From Euptelea pleiosperma (taxonomy: Eukaryota; Streptophyta; Magnoliopsida; Ranunculales; Eupteleaceae): a stretch of DNA of 64,000 nt. This document shows positions 22,709 to 34,667 of the stretch, piece by piece (within the stretch, counting starts at the first letter, position 1; every line of letters starts with the position of its first letter). The translations under genes were made by a program, and so were the position numbers. The DNA is taken from NCBI GenBank assembly GCA_035048495.1, contig CM068541.1, positions 4,719,929 through 4,783,928 of the forward strand. The letters run 5' to 3'. Below the pieces are notes generated by a model. The model was not told where the DNA came from, ran no database searches, and worked only from the letters and a program-made list of their open reading frames with translations.

Positions 22709-23230
22709 GCCTACATTCACAAAAGAAATACATTTTTTTTTTCAATTTGTAAACTCACTAGTGAAAGTAGTTTGTGAATGTACTTCACTGGAATCCGACC
22801 AAACCTGGAAATGGACCTTAAAAGCTCATTGGGCTACCAAAACTATTGACAACCCATCTATAAATTTTGAGGAGATGATGATGGACCTGGGGTTTGTTTG
22901 GGAGTTGGGGCTACTGGAGCTAGCGTGGCTCTGTGTTTGGTTACCACCGAGGACCCACGGAGGGCTTCTTGTCTCTAAATAGACGTGGAACTGGATTCAA
23001 AGAAGATTGTTCTTGAGAGTGAAAGGAATGAATTCTGGCACATCGTCGTCATTTTTGTCCAGCCAAGGTAGCATCTCATCAATCTGGATCACTGATGGAC
23101 CAAGTATTTGATTTGCAAGAGCCTATGAACTTATTTTTCAAATAGTAAAAGGCAAAAAGTAAAGTGCCAATAATTATGTTGACCCGTCAATGAATGGATC
23201 GATGCTAAAATTATTGGGTATAGTTTCGAG
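22709..23230. other. Spacer without recognised gene
   Basis: A 91-codon + frame (22707-22982) is open, but its peptide is of low complexity at the start and resembles nothing I know. No splice-supported gene could be built. Confidence 0.3.
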
Positions 23231-23760
23231 CATGTTTTGAAAACGACCGTTAACGGTAAGGTTCTGACCCCGTTATGTTATTTCCAATTTAACGCTATCC
23301 CATTATAACGGCCGTTGTAAGGAAAAAATCATATTTTATCTTTTATAAAGTTTTAAAATAAAAAGTCCGTCATTTTTTCACCGTTTTCACTATTTCCTGT
23401 TCTTTTCTGTTATTTTAAGATTTTGTTTTAATTTTGAATTTCAAATTTAAAATCTGTTATAAATTCTCACAAATAACAGCTGTTAAAACCGTTATAATGG
23501 AAACAATGGCCGTTATTTGTGACTGTAATAAAAAAAAATATTATTTTTATTTTATTATTATTCTTATTTTTTTGTTAAAATATTGGGGTGTTATAATAAC
23601 AGAAAGAACGGTAATGCCCCCTATCTATTATATCATTATAACAGTACAACACCCAATCCCGTTGGGTTTTATAGAAAATTAAGTCCAAAACTTAAAATAA
23701 TGGGCTTGACGTTGTAACGGAAGTAAAGGCCATTATTTTGTCTATTATCTGTTACTAGGA
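23231..23760. repeat. Decayed CCGTTATAACGG-type repeat
   Basis: Words such as gaccgttaacggtaag, cattataacggccgttg and ggccattattttgtc recur in both senses, as in the hAT-like MITEs. No intact termini or target duplication were found. Confidence 0.45.
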
Positions 23761-23763
23761 GAA

Positions 23764-24060
23764 TGCCACGTGCACCTTACATGTGGCATGCTACTCTTTT
23801 AAAGACCACTGACCGTAAGTTTGGCCCATCTCTAGTTGGACCTATATACCAAAATTCATCATGATCAATAATTTTTATACGTTGGATTAGTCTTTTCATG
23901 GTTTATTTTTAATTGTGGATTTCTCGTAGTATTTGGGGTACTCTAATTCAAAGGTTAGAAATCACTAATCGGAGGTCGCTTTTTGTTACTTAGGTCTATC
24001 TAGGGATGAGCCGAACATCAATACGGTCAATAGCCTTTAAAAGTGTGCCACACTCTGGTT
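23764..24060. repeat. Foldback MITE family P
   Basis: Left arm gccacgtgcaccttacatgt and ccactgaccgtaagtttggc; right arm gaaatcactaatcggaggtc and gtcaatagcctttaaaagtg. The centre is tggtttatttttaattgtgg. Confidence 0.75.
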
Positions 24061-24312
24061 GATGATCATCATCAATTTTTTTAGGGACAAAGTTCAAGTG
24101 CGACGTCGAGGTTTAATAAATGCTTTCAAGTTTGATTGAAATGTTAAAATATTGAATTACCAAAGCATCCCTATAAAGTAAAAAAATTTAAATAATGAAA
24201 TTATTTATAAATTTAAAGAATTTGAGGGTTATATTAAGAATAAATTTTATTATGTTTTTGATAAGAGAAGAACATTGAATGAGCTGCAAGTTACGTATGT
24301 CTTTTGACACTA
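24061..24312. other. AT-rich spacer
   Basis: Nothing recognised; runs of A/T from 24175 to 24255. Confidence 0.3.
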
Positions 24313-24562
24313 AGGCCCTGCTCGGTTCAATACAAATCGGATGCAATGCACCCACTTGCCACGGTTTGGGGATTACATGTGATTGGTTGAGAGTGTGCAA
24401 ATGAGTTGCTGTGCAAGTGGTTGCCAAGCCCTTGCAAACTCTCTAAGAAAATGGATGCAAGCATGTGCACCTTAAAAACCGTGGTAAGTGACTGCAATGC
24501 AACTCACCGCATTTGCACTGGAGTGCAAAATGCATCCCAATGCAGCGAACCAAGCAGGGCCT
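24313..24562. mobile_element. MITE with AGGCCCTGCTYGGTTC ends
   Basis: The left end aggccctgctcggttc and right end gaaccaagcagggcct match at 15 of 16 positions. Inner arms (ccacggtttggg, ccgtggtaagtg; gcaatgcacc, ttgcactggagtgc) also face each other. 250 bp, no coding potential. The flanking trinucleotides cta and caa do not settle the superfamily. Confidence 0.7.
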
Positions 24563-25040
24563 CAAAAATAAAAACACCCATGCCAAGTGAATAACTTAAA
24601 TAAATCAAATAAAACAAAATAAGGATATTTTTGAAAATTCACCTTAATAATGCAAGAAGGGCCTTCGCTCTTTAAATATTAAAATAGATTTTACCGTCAT
24701 CGATTTGTATTCAAACGTAACTGATGTGACAGTTATAATGGACTATTCAAAACCTTGATTTCAACAATTAAGGTGTAGGTTCAAGTCATTTCGTGTATTT
24801 TTTGGTTCAAGTCATTTCATATTGTAGAAACATATGAGGTAGGATTGTAAACGTTTTGACATTTCTAAAACTCCAAAATGAAAGCGTGTTACATTGTACA
24901 TAGATTTAACTTGTCAAATGGACAATGTGACCGATTCATCGGTTATGGTACATTTTACTTAGAATAAGATTTCTTTTCGAACAAGCCCCCATGTAGTCAT
25001 TTCCCTAAGTCGCCCTCCCGTAACTTGAACCCGTGGAAAT
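24563..25040. other. Spacer without recognised gene
   Basis: The direct repeat ttcaagtcatttcgtgt / ttcaagtcatttcatat (about 24780-24820) is the only local structure noted. Confidence 0.3.
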
Positions 25041-25240
25041 GGGTTTCCTCTGATACCAAATGTTAAGACCCAAACCAATACACCAAAAGCACCCAAGTGA
25101 TAGAGGTGCGGAAAGCTTAAGCACTAACCTTTAAGAACCTAACAGAGAAAGAAAAGATTCTTAGACTAACTTGAAGTGGCTACTAACGGACGTTAAGTGT
25201 CCGTAATAACATTATGGGCCACATCGAACCAGTTCTTTAT
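25041..25240 (-). mobile_element. LTR-retrotransposon relic with tRNA-Met primer site
   Basis: On -, the words GGTCTTAACA and TTTGGTATCAGAGG (25047-25060) form an LTR 3' end followed by a primer-binding site complementary to initiator tRNA-Met. Upstream on -, ctatcacttgggtgcttttg matches the LTR-like ends at 30341-30612. No coding part or second LTR was found. Confidence 0.55.
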
Positions 25241-26480
25241 AGGCAAAGACTAGTTAGGCCACGTGTGTAAAATTCCAAACAGGCCCCAAAGCTACTTATT
25301 AGGGTTAGTGGGGTTGGAATAGAACTTGAAAAAGTTGGAAAGGAAAAGTGTGTTTTAAAGGTTCTCTGTGTTCTCAAGTATGGGAATATAAATAATGGTG
25401 GTTTCTTATGAAAATCATAATGCGTACGGCTACTCTCCTTTTCCACTTTGGCTGATGTTGATCTATTTTTGGGTTTTTGATGAACTTATCCAATCACTTC
25501 TTTAGGATTACTTACCACTCTACCAGTACTCGTGGCACACGTGTCTGATTAACGTCCACTTAGGATGTCATAAGTTTATTAATCAACTAGATTTGATCAT
25601 CATGATTATCAAATCTATTAACATCATGGGATGGTGTCTGTGTGTCCACTTTTAAAGTTGGAGATCTCCTTAAGTAGGACCCACCCAATAGAATTTGAGA
25701 ATTTTGTTTTTTCCTCCCTGTAGATGGCCACCATCAAACGGGTCATGTAAATACCAAAAAATTGATTCAAGCAGATATTTGTAGACCAATTGATCAGTTG
25801 AATTACATTCCGGTCTTCTCAATGTAATTTTTCCTGATAATTCAAAGAATGGACACAATCATTCTGAGTCTAGGTTAGGCACATCGAAAAGCCGTGGATC
25901 CCGGCGTGCACCCTAATTGACGGGTTTTCAATTTTTCTTTTTCTTTCTCTTTCTCTTTCTTTCCCTTAATTTCATGGCGGAACGTGTTAAAATCATTCCA
26001 TGAGCCAGGAGTCATGACTAGGGGTGTCAGATGGGTCGGGTAGCACTATATGCTTACACAATCGATTAATTATCTTTCAATACCAGGATGTTAAATAACA
26101 AATTACTCCAAAAAATTGACCTATTGGAGAAATGTGAGATAACTATGTATACCAACGGGTCGTCGGGCCATCACAATACTTTCGCAGGAACACACCATCC
26201 ACTAATTCAGGATAATAAATCAGGGTTCAAGAACTCAAACACGAACCTGAACAAATTATTCTGGTTGGGATGGGTAGGGAACCCGGGTGCCCATTTCTTG
26301 ACGAGACATTGAGAGTGTACAAGTGGGGCACACCATGTCATATGTCTCCTGTCATTCCACAATTCATGTCTGATTATACTACACCGTTTGATCACTGATC
26401 CTACCGGTAGTCAAAGCGCATTAATTTCACGTGCATGTTTTTTCGGTATGCATGTTTCATATGAGATCTCACTACATTTA
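25241..26480. other. Spacer without recognised gene
   Basis: Frames of 62-74 codons on both strands resemble no family. A CTTT-rich tract lies at about 25935-25965, and a ggggtgtcagatgggtcggg word at about 26022 may be one end of a decayed MITE. Confidence 0.3.
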
Positions 26481-26515
26481 GAGCTTTGAGGATATTCTTA
26501 GACACCATTGGCGTA

Positions 26516-26704
26516 AGAGTCGTGCTATCCTACGGTTTGACCGTGGAAAATAATTGTCCGGTTGAGTCGTTGGACAAAGGGGCACAACTGACATTTTAAT
26601 TTTATTCCAAGTCACTGCCACGTGGACTGTGGATCTATTAAATCCGGTCCAAGGACCCAACCGGACAATTATTTCCACGGTCAACCGTGGGGTAGCACGA
26701 CTCT
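26516..26704. mobile_element. Foldback MITE, AGAGTCGTGCTA ends
   Basis: The arm agagtcgtgctatcctacgg, then ccgtggaaaataattgtccg, faces cggacaattatttccacggt and ggggtagcacgactct. 189 bp with near-perfect pairing. No clear target duplication. Confidence 0.7.
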
Positions 26705-26724
26705 GAGTAGAACTTTGCTGACCG

Positions 26725-26995
26725 ACACAATATGAGGCTTATGAGCTCTATGGCATAGGTCGACTGACAAACTAAAAATCATCCTTATTAGTGATTTCAA
26801 ACCTTTGGATCTTTGTACCCCAAATAATGGTCAATAATACTCAAAGTCTACGGTTAAAATCAACCCATCAAAATGAATCCAATCCAACGCTTAGAAATCA
26901 CTAATCAAGCTATTTTTTGGCCTGTATGTCCATCCAGAGTTGGGCCAAACATCCATACCATCAAAAATCTCAAAAAATATGCCACGTGGCTCATA
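26725..26995. repeat. Foldback MITE family P
   Basis: Both halves are present: aaaatcatccttattagtga, then cccatcaaaatgaatccaat, then gaaatcactaatcaagctat and gggccaaacatccatacc, ending atgccacgtggctcatattg. Confidence 0.75.
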
Positions 26996-27473
26996 TTGGG
27001 TCGGTAAGCAAAGTTCTGGTTGCACGACTCTCTAATGTATCAAATTAAGTGGCAATCATGGAAGATAATAAATAGTACACTTGGCATACGTGCAAGTGAT
27101 AAGATCCACCACTCGTGCGGAACCCACCTAGATTATGTTTTTAATGTTAAAAATTTGTCTCAATGGATGATTATAATTAATCAGATCTAATAGATTCTTT
27201 TTAGGATAATAAGAACAAAATTATGGTTTGGGATGGGGTCCCACCATGATATATCTCACATAAAAAAATCGCCATCAAAGATTATAAAAATAAAAAATAA
27301 AAAAAAATTGGTGGTCTTGGGGGGTGGGGAGCCATCAACGACTATGACCACTTGGTATATGGACTCTTCCATACATCGTCGTATTCAGTGTATTCGTTTG
27401 ACCAACATTTTAGTCATCTGATGAACCAATCATGATATCTGACATAGCCTAGATGCATGGGTCCCTCCCAGTT
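26996..27473. other. Spacer without recognised gene
   Basis: An A-rich tract at about 27270-27310 and a purine-rich stretch follow each other. Nothing coding was seen. Confidence 0.3.
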
Positions 27474-27656
27474 GAGTAAAACTTCTGTCACAATCGAATT
27501 GCAAATCACAACACAATCACAGCCAATGAGTTCTCGGCACGTACACCTAGTTGCAAAAGCACATGGGTACGTTGCAAAAAGCACTTGTGTACTTGCCGAG
27601 AACTCATTGGCTTGTGATTGTGTGATTTACAATTTCGTGTGATAGAAGTTTTACTC
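27474..27656. mobile_element. Mutator-like MITE, GAGTAAAAC family
   Basis: A 183-bp near-perfect foldback with gagtaaaacttctgtcacaa at one end and its complement ending gttttactc at the other. Inner arms ccaatgagttctcggcacgt and gccgagaactcattgg. Target duplication not preserved. Confidence 0.8.
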
Positions 27657-29340
27657 TATCTAAAATCTACGGTCCCCCATCCATTTTTCCTTAGATCGTA
27701 ACCAAACGTGGAGACAAAGAAATATATCTTCCCACTAGCATTTTTGAAAGAAGTGTGCTTCTCCCACTCATTTTCACCAATTTTAATGGTTGATGATGAA
27801 ACAAGACTCATATTTCAAGCCACCATCACCGCTTGATCAAAAGTTTATATCTAACTTAAGAAATTTATGCTAAACCAAACTACCACTAATTAATTTGACC
27901 AAGGGACAGAAGCTAGCTTTGAAACCAAACTTCAAACTCAAGATTTAAGACCACTGACCCATAAAAAAAAATATAAACCTCTACCAACCACATATTTTTT
28001 CAAGCTAAGAACATGACTCATGGAACTAACTTTCTAGAATGTTCATTACATGTATATATACGTCATCATATACGTACACATACATATTGCATACGGCATA
28101 CGGATATTTTTAGAATTATTGCATTGATGGATGATAGATGTTAGTTGCTTGGGCATGTGAGTGGATGGTGATGCACCTAAATCAGGTTGATGGGATCCAC
28201 ATATATAATCCTTAACACATGCCATGTGCACTACACACCAAATGGGGTTTGTCCCAAAGTACCAAACCCATTTCGTCCACTCAATTGCCATACTAAAGAT
28301 TAGGTTACTGCATGTCGGCTATAAATTTTTTAGTTTTTTTTTCTTTTTTTTAGTGAAATTTTGCATGGCCCACCAATGTAAAACCTCATACGTTTCTTAA
28401 TAGATTGATTTAGAGAGAGATAGGATAACTACCAGATCATCTATTCTACTTATTAACGAGCGAAGGGGGTTCTTGTGTTCTCACGATATCCCAAAACCGG
28501 TTTTAAATTACTTCTATCGTTAATAAATAGAATAGAATAGATTAAAGAGGGGTTCTTTAGTTTTTACACATTATTCTGAAAATGTCCATGTTTTGATTCG
28601 TTCCTTTTTTTTAATTTTATTTCAATTAATAGGGTTCTTTAATCTTTACACAATGTGAACGCATTGCATTAATGCGTTCGTGAAATGCCCTACAATCATC
28701 ATGTTCAATGCACGTGTCACCACCGCTTGACCCACTAAAGAGTTATGACCCAACATGTTGACACGTACTGTAGTAGGTTGGCATCCACATGAAATCTAGA
28801 GAGTTATCCCTTCAAGGAATTAGATCGCTCATGTTATGGCGAATGCCTCGTCTACTTGTCTATCTCACAGTGGTGCCATTAAAGGTTAAAGCATCGTCAT
28901 CATCATCATCGCCGTCGTCATCATCATCATAAGCCTTATCCCAACTATATCGGATCCATCACGGCTAAAGGGTAACCCATCCTTAAAGTGGTGTTCCCCA
29001 CTTCCAGTTTTTTGGTAGTCTTATTATTACGGACTATAATTACCATCTACAAAAGGGATTGAATTTATAGCACGTAATTATAGCAGTAGTACAAGCTTTC
29101 CTTATGCGCTAAGGTGTCTAATCCAAACCATCCATCCGATAGACAACCATCTTGATTGGCCACGTGGATAGTGCCCTTGTCTATGTCATGTTCATATATA
29201 CCCACCACGTATTGTACTTTTCCTCTACAAATTTTTTTTTTGTAAAATAGTACAAAGACGAAGATGTTGAGGCGTCAAAACGTGTGGGCCTATTTGGGCA
29301 TGTGTGTAAAGAAAAGTGGGCACTCTTAATAAAAACATGA
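27657..29340. other. Intergenic spacer with microsatellite and small inverted repeat
   Basis: No gene was recognised. Two local structures stand out. An inverted repeat of 18/19 bp at 28441-28459 and 28517-28535 (ctattctacttattaacga) bounds a small element of about 95 bp. An imperfect ATC/GTC triplet tract lies at about 28893-28932. Confidence 0.45.
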
Positions 29341-29345
29341 GTCGG

Positions 29346-29710
29346 TCTAGAGCTACACCCATTCTTACATCCAATTCTTACACCCTGTGGTGGGGCTTAC
29401 ATAGAGATTATGTTCGACAATCCAACCATACATTTAGTTGTCCTCGTCATGATGATCATCATCAACAAAAAATAAGTCCATTTCGACATTGCCAACCATA
29501 TAAAAATTCGATCCAAAGTAATGGTGTAATTGGATAGTCTGGAATTTTCAAATTAAAGTCAATTTTTAATGAGATTAGGAACGTCGAAATGTTTTGATTT
29601 TATTTGTGAGGGTAACCACAGTATAAAAAACTCATTGTGCAGTTGGATTGTCCAAAATTATCTCTATGTAGGCCCACCACTGGGTGTAAGAAATGGAAGT
29701 AGCTCTAGAT
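29346..29710. mobile_element. Foldback element family S, copy 1
   Basis: The left arm tctagagctacacccattct and tgtggtggggcttacataga faces ctctatgtaggcccaccact and agtagctctaga. 365 bp, no recognisable protein. Confidence 0.65.
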
Positions 29711-30112
29711 TGATTCTAAAAACATTGGCCATTTCTATTTTTAGGAAATTTTCTTTGCAGGTATTTTTAGTATAAATGTCCGACCTTATTATAGAAATTC
29801 AACATTGTCTTCTTTTATTAAAATTTTCTTTTTTCGAATATTTTTGCGGATTCAAATTCAACAGTGGCATTCATAGGTCCAGCGCTACACCCATTTCTTA
29901 CGTCCAGTAGTGGAGCCCACATAGATCATGTTAGACAATCCAACCGCAACGTACATTGTCTATAATATATACGGTGAAGAAAATCTTCACTAAAAATCAT
30001 TCCGCACATTATTACCCACATGAATAATTGACTTGAATTTTAGAGATCCCAATCATCCAATCAAACCATTATTTTAGGTCAATATTTTATATGGTTAGCA
30101 ATATGAAAAGGA

Positions 30113-30185
30113 CTAAATGACAGGATTTGAACCCATGACATTTAGTACCCAAAATAAACGCGCTACCAAGTTGCACTACATTCCT
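30113..30185 (-). pseudogene. trnP-UGG: tRNA-Pro(UGG) relic, plastid type
   Basis: On - the sequence reads aggaatgtagtgcaacttgg.. with the D-arm word TTGGTAGCGCG, the anticodon loop TTTTGGG (anticodon TGG) and the T-arm GGGTTCAAATCCTGTCAT. This closely follows plastid trnP-UGG as I remember it. The acceptor stem is decayed (outer pairs lost), so it is probably inactive, as expected for plastid DNA moved to the nucleus. No neighbouring plastid gene is recognisable. A tRNA-derived SINE head is an alternative. Confidence 0.6.
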
Positions 30186-30340
30186 TTCAATTGGTCTATT
30201 ATGTCATTATAGAAAATCTCCATCTTATTTTCCACATACTTTGTTCGATTTTATGCCAGTTGGTATGTTCGATAAGAACGTCTCCAAAACAAAATCTTCA
30301 TCGTCCCCTGTTATGACTTAAACTGTATAAAGGCTTAGCT

Positions 30341-30612
30341 TTCCGCTCCACTATCACCTAGGTGCTTTTAAAGTATTGGTTAGGTTCTAACATTTGGTAT
30401 CAAAGCCAACCCCACGTTATAGGTTCAAGTCAAGGAAGGGGCAGTTTGAGAAAAGGGCTACCTAGGAGCTCATTCAAAAAAGGAGAAAATAGGGATACCG
30501 AAGTGACAAAAAAGGTGGTACCAAAGTGAAAGCTGCCTCAGGATGGACCACCGTAGACATTTCTGCTCCACTATCACTTAGGTGCATTTGGAGTATTGGT
30601 TAAGTTGCTAAC
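30341..30612 (+). mobile_element. LTR-like pair with primer-binding site (TRIM-like)
   Basis: Two diverged copies of about 51 bp (ctccactatcacctaggtgc at 30346 and ctccactatcacttaggtgc at 30566), each ending in ..aaca, enclose about 170 bp. Directly after the first copy comes TTTGGTATCAAAGCC (30393-30407), a tRNA-Met type primer-binding site. The size recalls a terminal-repeat retrotransposon in miniature, but only LTR 3' parts are seen. Confidence 0.45.
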
Positions 30613-30745
30613 ATCTCTTACATTGATGATGATCATCAGGGCAAGGCGAACTCAATGTATGGTTGGATTATTCAACATGATCTTCATGTGGGTCCCACCA
30701 CCGTAAATAAGAATAGGATGTAAGAAATGGATGTAGCTCTAGATG

Positions 30746-31118
30746 GACTCATTTAAAATAAATAACATTAAGAACACATTTTTCATTTATTATTATACAA
30801 GAAATTATAGAATCCACGTGAGGTGAATTGAACTCTATACACATGAAACTATCCACCATATATCACGGTAATGATTTGGTTGGATGGTGAGAGGAACCTA
30901 ACTAAGGGCCTTTTTAATCAAACTTGCACGATCAATGTCTACCATTAAGTCAAAAGTCAAAAGTCAAAGTCAAAATTTTGGAAGAATTGGAGAGAGGTCC
31001 AATCAGTATTTAAAACAAACGGTCTAACCCCAAAGTTCCAAACGTGTCGTGATATAGCTGGAAGTGACTCATTCTTCCTGCTTTACCTCTAGTTTTTTAG
31101 TGCAAGGTAATAGGGTAA
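30746..31118. other. Spacer without recognised gene
   Basis: A short direct repeat aaaagtcaaaagtcaaagtcaaaa lies at about 30953-30977; otherwise nothing was identified. Confidence 0.3.
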
Positions 31119-31296
31119 GAGTAAAACTTCTGTCACAATCGGATTGCAAATCACACAAACACAGCCAATGAGTTCTCGGTACGTACACCTAAAAAAAAAA
31201 GCACATGGGTACGTTGCAAAGCACTTGTGTACGTGCTGAGAACTCATTGGCTTGTGATTGTGTGATTTACAATTTCGTGTGATAGAAGTTTTACTC
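31119..31296. mobile_element. Mutator-like MITE, GAGTAAAAC family
   Basis: A 178-bp foldback, close in sequence to the copy at 27474-27656 (gcacatgggtacgttgcaaa core, gagaactcattggcttgtga arm). No target duplication retained. Confidence 0.8.
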
Positions 31297-31369
31297 GTAG
31301 CCCCGTGTACCCTTTACTTTAGTGGTCCCACAAAAACATCAAAAGGTCCTTTATCTCCCCCACATATGC

Positions 31370-31530
31370 GAGTAAAACTTGTGTCACAAGATGTTGTGAC
31401 GGGAGTCGGTCACAGCATTCAATATGAGACACGTGGCATACTATAAGATGACGATGACCGTATGGATGTTTTGGCCAGTCCCTCGGTGGACCGGTACACA
31501 AAAAATCAGCTTGATTAGTGATTTCCACAT
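31370..31530. mobile_element. Left half of a 192-596 type MITE
   Basis: It starts gagtaaaacttgtgtcacaa and follows the 192-596 element through gatgtt(t)tggccagtccctc to gattagtgatttc, then stops. The right half is absent. Confidence 0.75.
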
Positions 31531-31662
31531 CTGCTTACGGAAGTAGCCTAAACCGTTTTTTTTTTCTTTTCCATTCATGTTTCTCATTTTATTTATTTTG
31601 GGATAATCATGCATGTTTTAGTGATGATCTTGCATGTACTTACATCTGGTTAGATTCAATTA

Positions 31663-31732
31663 ATATATATATATATATATAGAACCCTAATCAATTATCT
31701 CTATCCGCACACGCACGCACGCACGTGTGCGC
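31663..31732. repeat. (TA)n tract followed by alternating CG/CA tract
   Basis: (AT)n at 31663-31681, then 27 bases of strict purine-pyrimidine alternation at 31706-31732 (gcacacgcacgcacgcacgt and following). Confidence 0.7.
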
Positions 31733-31955
31733 TCAGATCCTCGATCCATTGTCACTCAATCAAAGTGTCTATCTTTTCAATGGGCCAAAGCCTAAGAACC
31801 ACATTGGTGGGGTCATCCAAATTATCCAATCAATCGTTTGCGTTAAATGCATTTTTAATAATTTTATAAAAAAATGTAGATGAAAAATCCACTGATCAGA
31901 TGGGTAGTAGGATCATCTAAATCATATGACTATTGGGCTATGGCAACCCTAAGAG

Positions 31956-32530
31956 CACGGGTGTCAATTTTTACCTGTTTAACAGAAACCGAATCTGAAC
32001 CAGAACCGAAAACACCAATTCTGATTCCACATTTTTGTGAACCGACTATAAAAAAATCAGAATTGAGTAGTTTGATAGGTCAGGAGGCCTCCCTTTTTCT
32101 AACCCCTCTCACGAGTCAAGCTCTCGGCTGTAGATTCTGAGAATCCAACGGTGGTTGATAGTGCTAAGGTAGTGTTCACTTGTCATTAAGTGAATGCCAG
32201 CTCAGTGCTATCAAAAAGTGAATTCCAGCTCAGCGCTATCAACTACCGTTGGATTCTCAAAATCCACAGCCAAGAGCCTGACGCCCGAGAGGGGTTAGAA
32301 AAAGAAAAAGGGGGTTCCTTGGAGCCTGAGCCATATATAAATATAGGGCTAAAATTGTAATATTATCAAGATTGGAACCAATATACTCAGAACCCAAACC
32401 GAAACCAACCAGAACCAAATAATCAATTCCAAGTCCGTCATTTGAGAACCAGAACTAATAAGAACTGGCAATATTGGTTCCGGTTCTGGGTACCTTAGGA
32501 ACCGAAGCGGAAACGACCTGTTGACCTACC
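31956..32530. mobile_element. GGGTGTCAA-type MITE split by a Mutator-like MITE
   Basis: The left part has cgggtgtcaatttttacctg and gaaccagaaccgaaaacacc; the right part has ggttccggttctgggtacc and cgacctgttgacctacc. It is related to 11834-12135. The middle, 32078-32332, is a foldback of the GGCTCAGG family with arms gagaatccaacggtggttga and ctaccgttggattctcaaaa, also seen at 13150-13368. Confidence 0.6.
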
Positions 32531-33008
32531 AAAGAGGGTACATCAAAAAATCATGTTTACACAGACATTTTCCTTAAAACAGTTTCTAAGAAAAGAAAGA
32601 AAAGAAGAAGTTTGCAACATCTTAGGATTAAGGGTAAAAGTGGAAATTGAGCAATACAAATCTCATTCTTCATCTTCAAAGTTTCAATAATATTGTGGGG
32701 ACAGAAGAGAGAGAGAGACAGGGGACCATCGTTGGTATCGCCTTCAAACTTCCAAACAAATCCAAGTCATGGCGCATGCAATGAACAAAGCAGCCAACCA
32801 TCCTGGTGGTTTCGTCAAAAAAAGTAATAGTGCAGCCACCAACAAGGGTCCCATCCCTCCCCCCAAAAGAAAGATGGCTCAACAAGGCGGAAGATCATGA
32901 CCATGGGTCAACTAGATGTGATCCCCATATGTGCTCCACGAGTCTTGTTTTTCTATACTTCACACACCCCCTTTTAACTTTCCGTGATTCTTCCCTCCTT
33001 AAAATCCC
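32531..33008. promoter_or_regulatory. Upstream region of the ACC oxidase gene
   Basis: The space between the last upstream MITE and the TATA box. It holds a (GA)n tract at 32707-32718 and no recognisable gene. Frames of 69-81 codons here resemble no family. Regulatory sites beyond the TATA box were not identified with confidence. Confidence 0.4.
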
Positions 33009-33014
33009 TATAAA
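33009..33014 (+). promoter_or_regulatory. TATA box of ACC oxidase gene
   Basis: TATAAA within cctataaattgcacccc, 79 bp before the start codon. This leaves an expected leader of about 45-50 nt rich in CA and GA. Confidence 0.7.
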
Positions 33015-33072
33015 TTGCACCCCACACACACCAGAAAGACACACAGTTTGAGAGAAATAGAGAAAGAGCTAA

Positions 33073-34402
<1,330 letters not shown>

Positions 34403-34667
34403 GGAGTTTATTAAGAGAAATATTTGTGTTTATGTGTGTGTGTGTGACTTTAGAGTTTGAACTTTGGAGATGTTTAAAACTTGGACTTTTATGGTGTCAC
34501 GTTTGGTGGGGAGGAATTTATTGTAGAAAGTGACCGAAATTAGTTATAAAAAAAGTTATTTTAGTCTTAAAATAGTCTACTTTGTGTGGTTCTTTTGGTG
34601 CCTTTGCATCCTGATATTATGTTTATAGATGCTGATTTCCATCTACAATACCCGAAAAACATATTTG
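34403..34667 (+). other. ACC oxidase 3' flank
   Basis: Probable 3' UTR with a (TG)n tract at 34434-34445. No canonical AATAAA was found. Confidence 0.4.

Larger units (their letters stand above)
29877..30745. mobile_element. Foldback element family S, copy 2, with insertions
   Basis: The left arm agcgctacacccatttctta and gtggagcccacatagatcat faces catgatcttcatgtgggtcc and atggatgtagctctag. It is 869 bp, more than twice copy 1. The extra length holds a tRNA-Pro relic and an LTR-like remnant. Confidence 0.6.
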
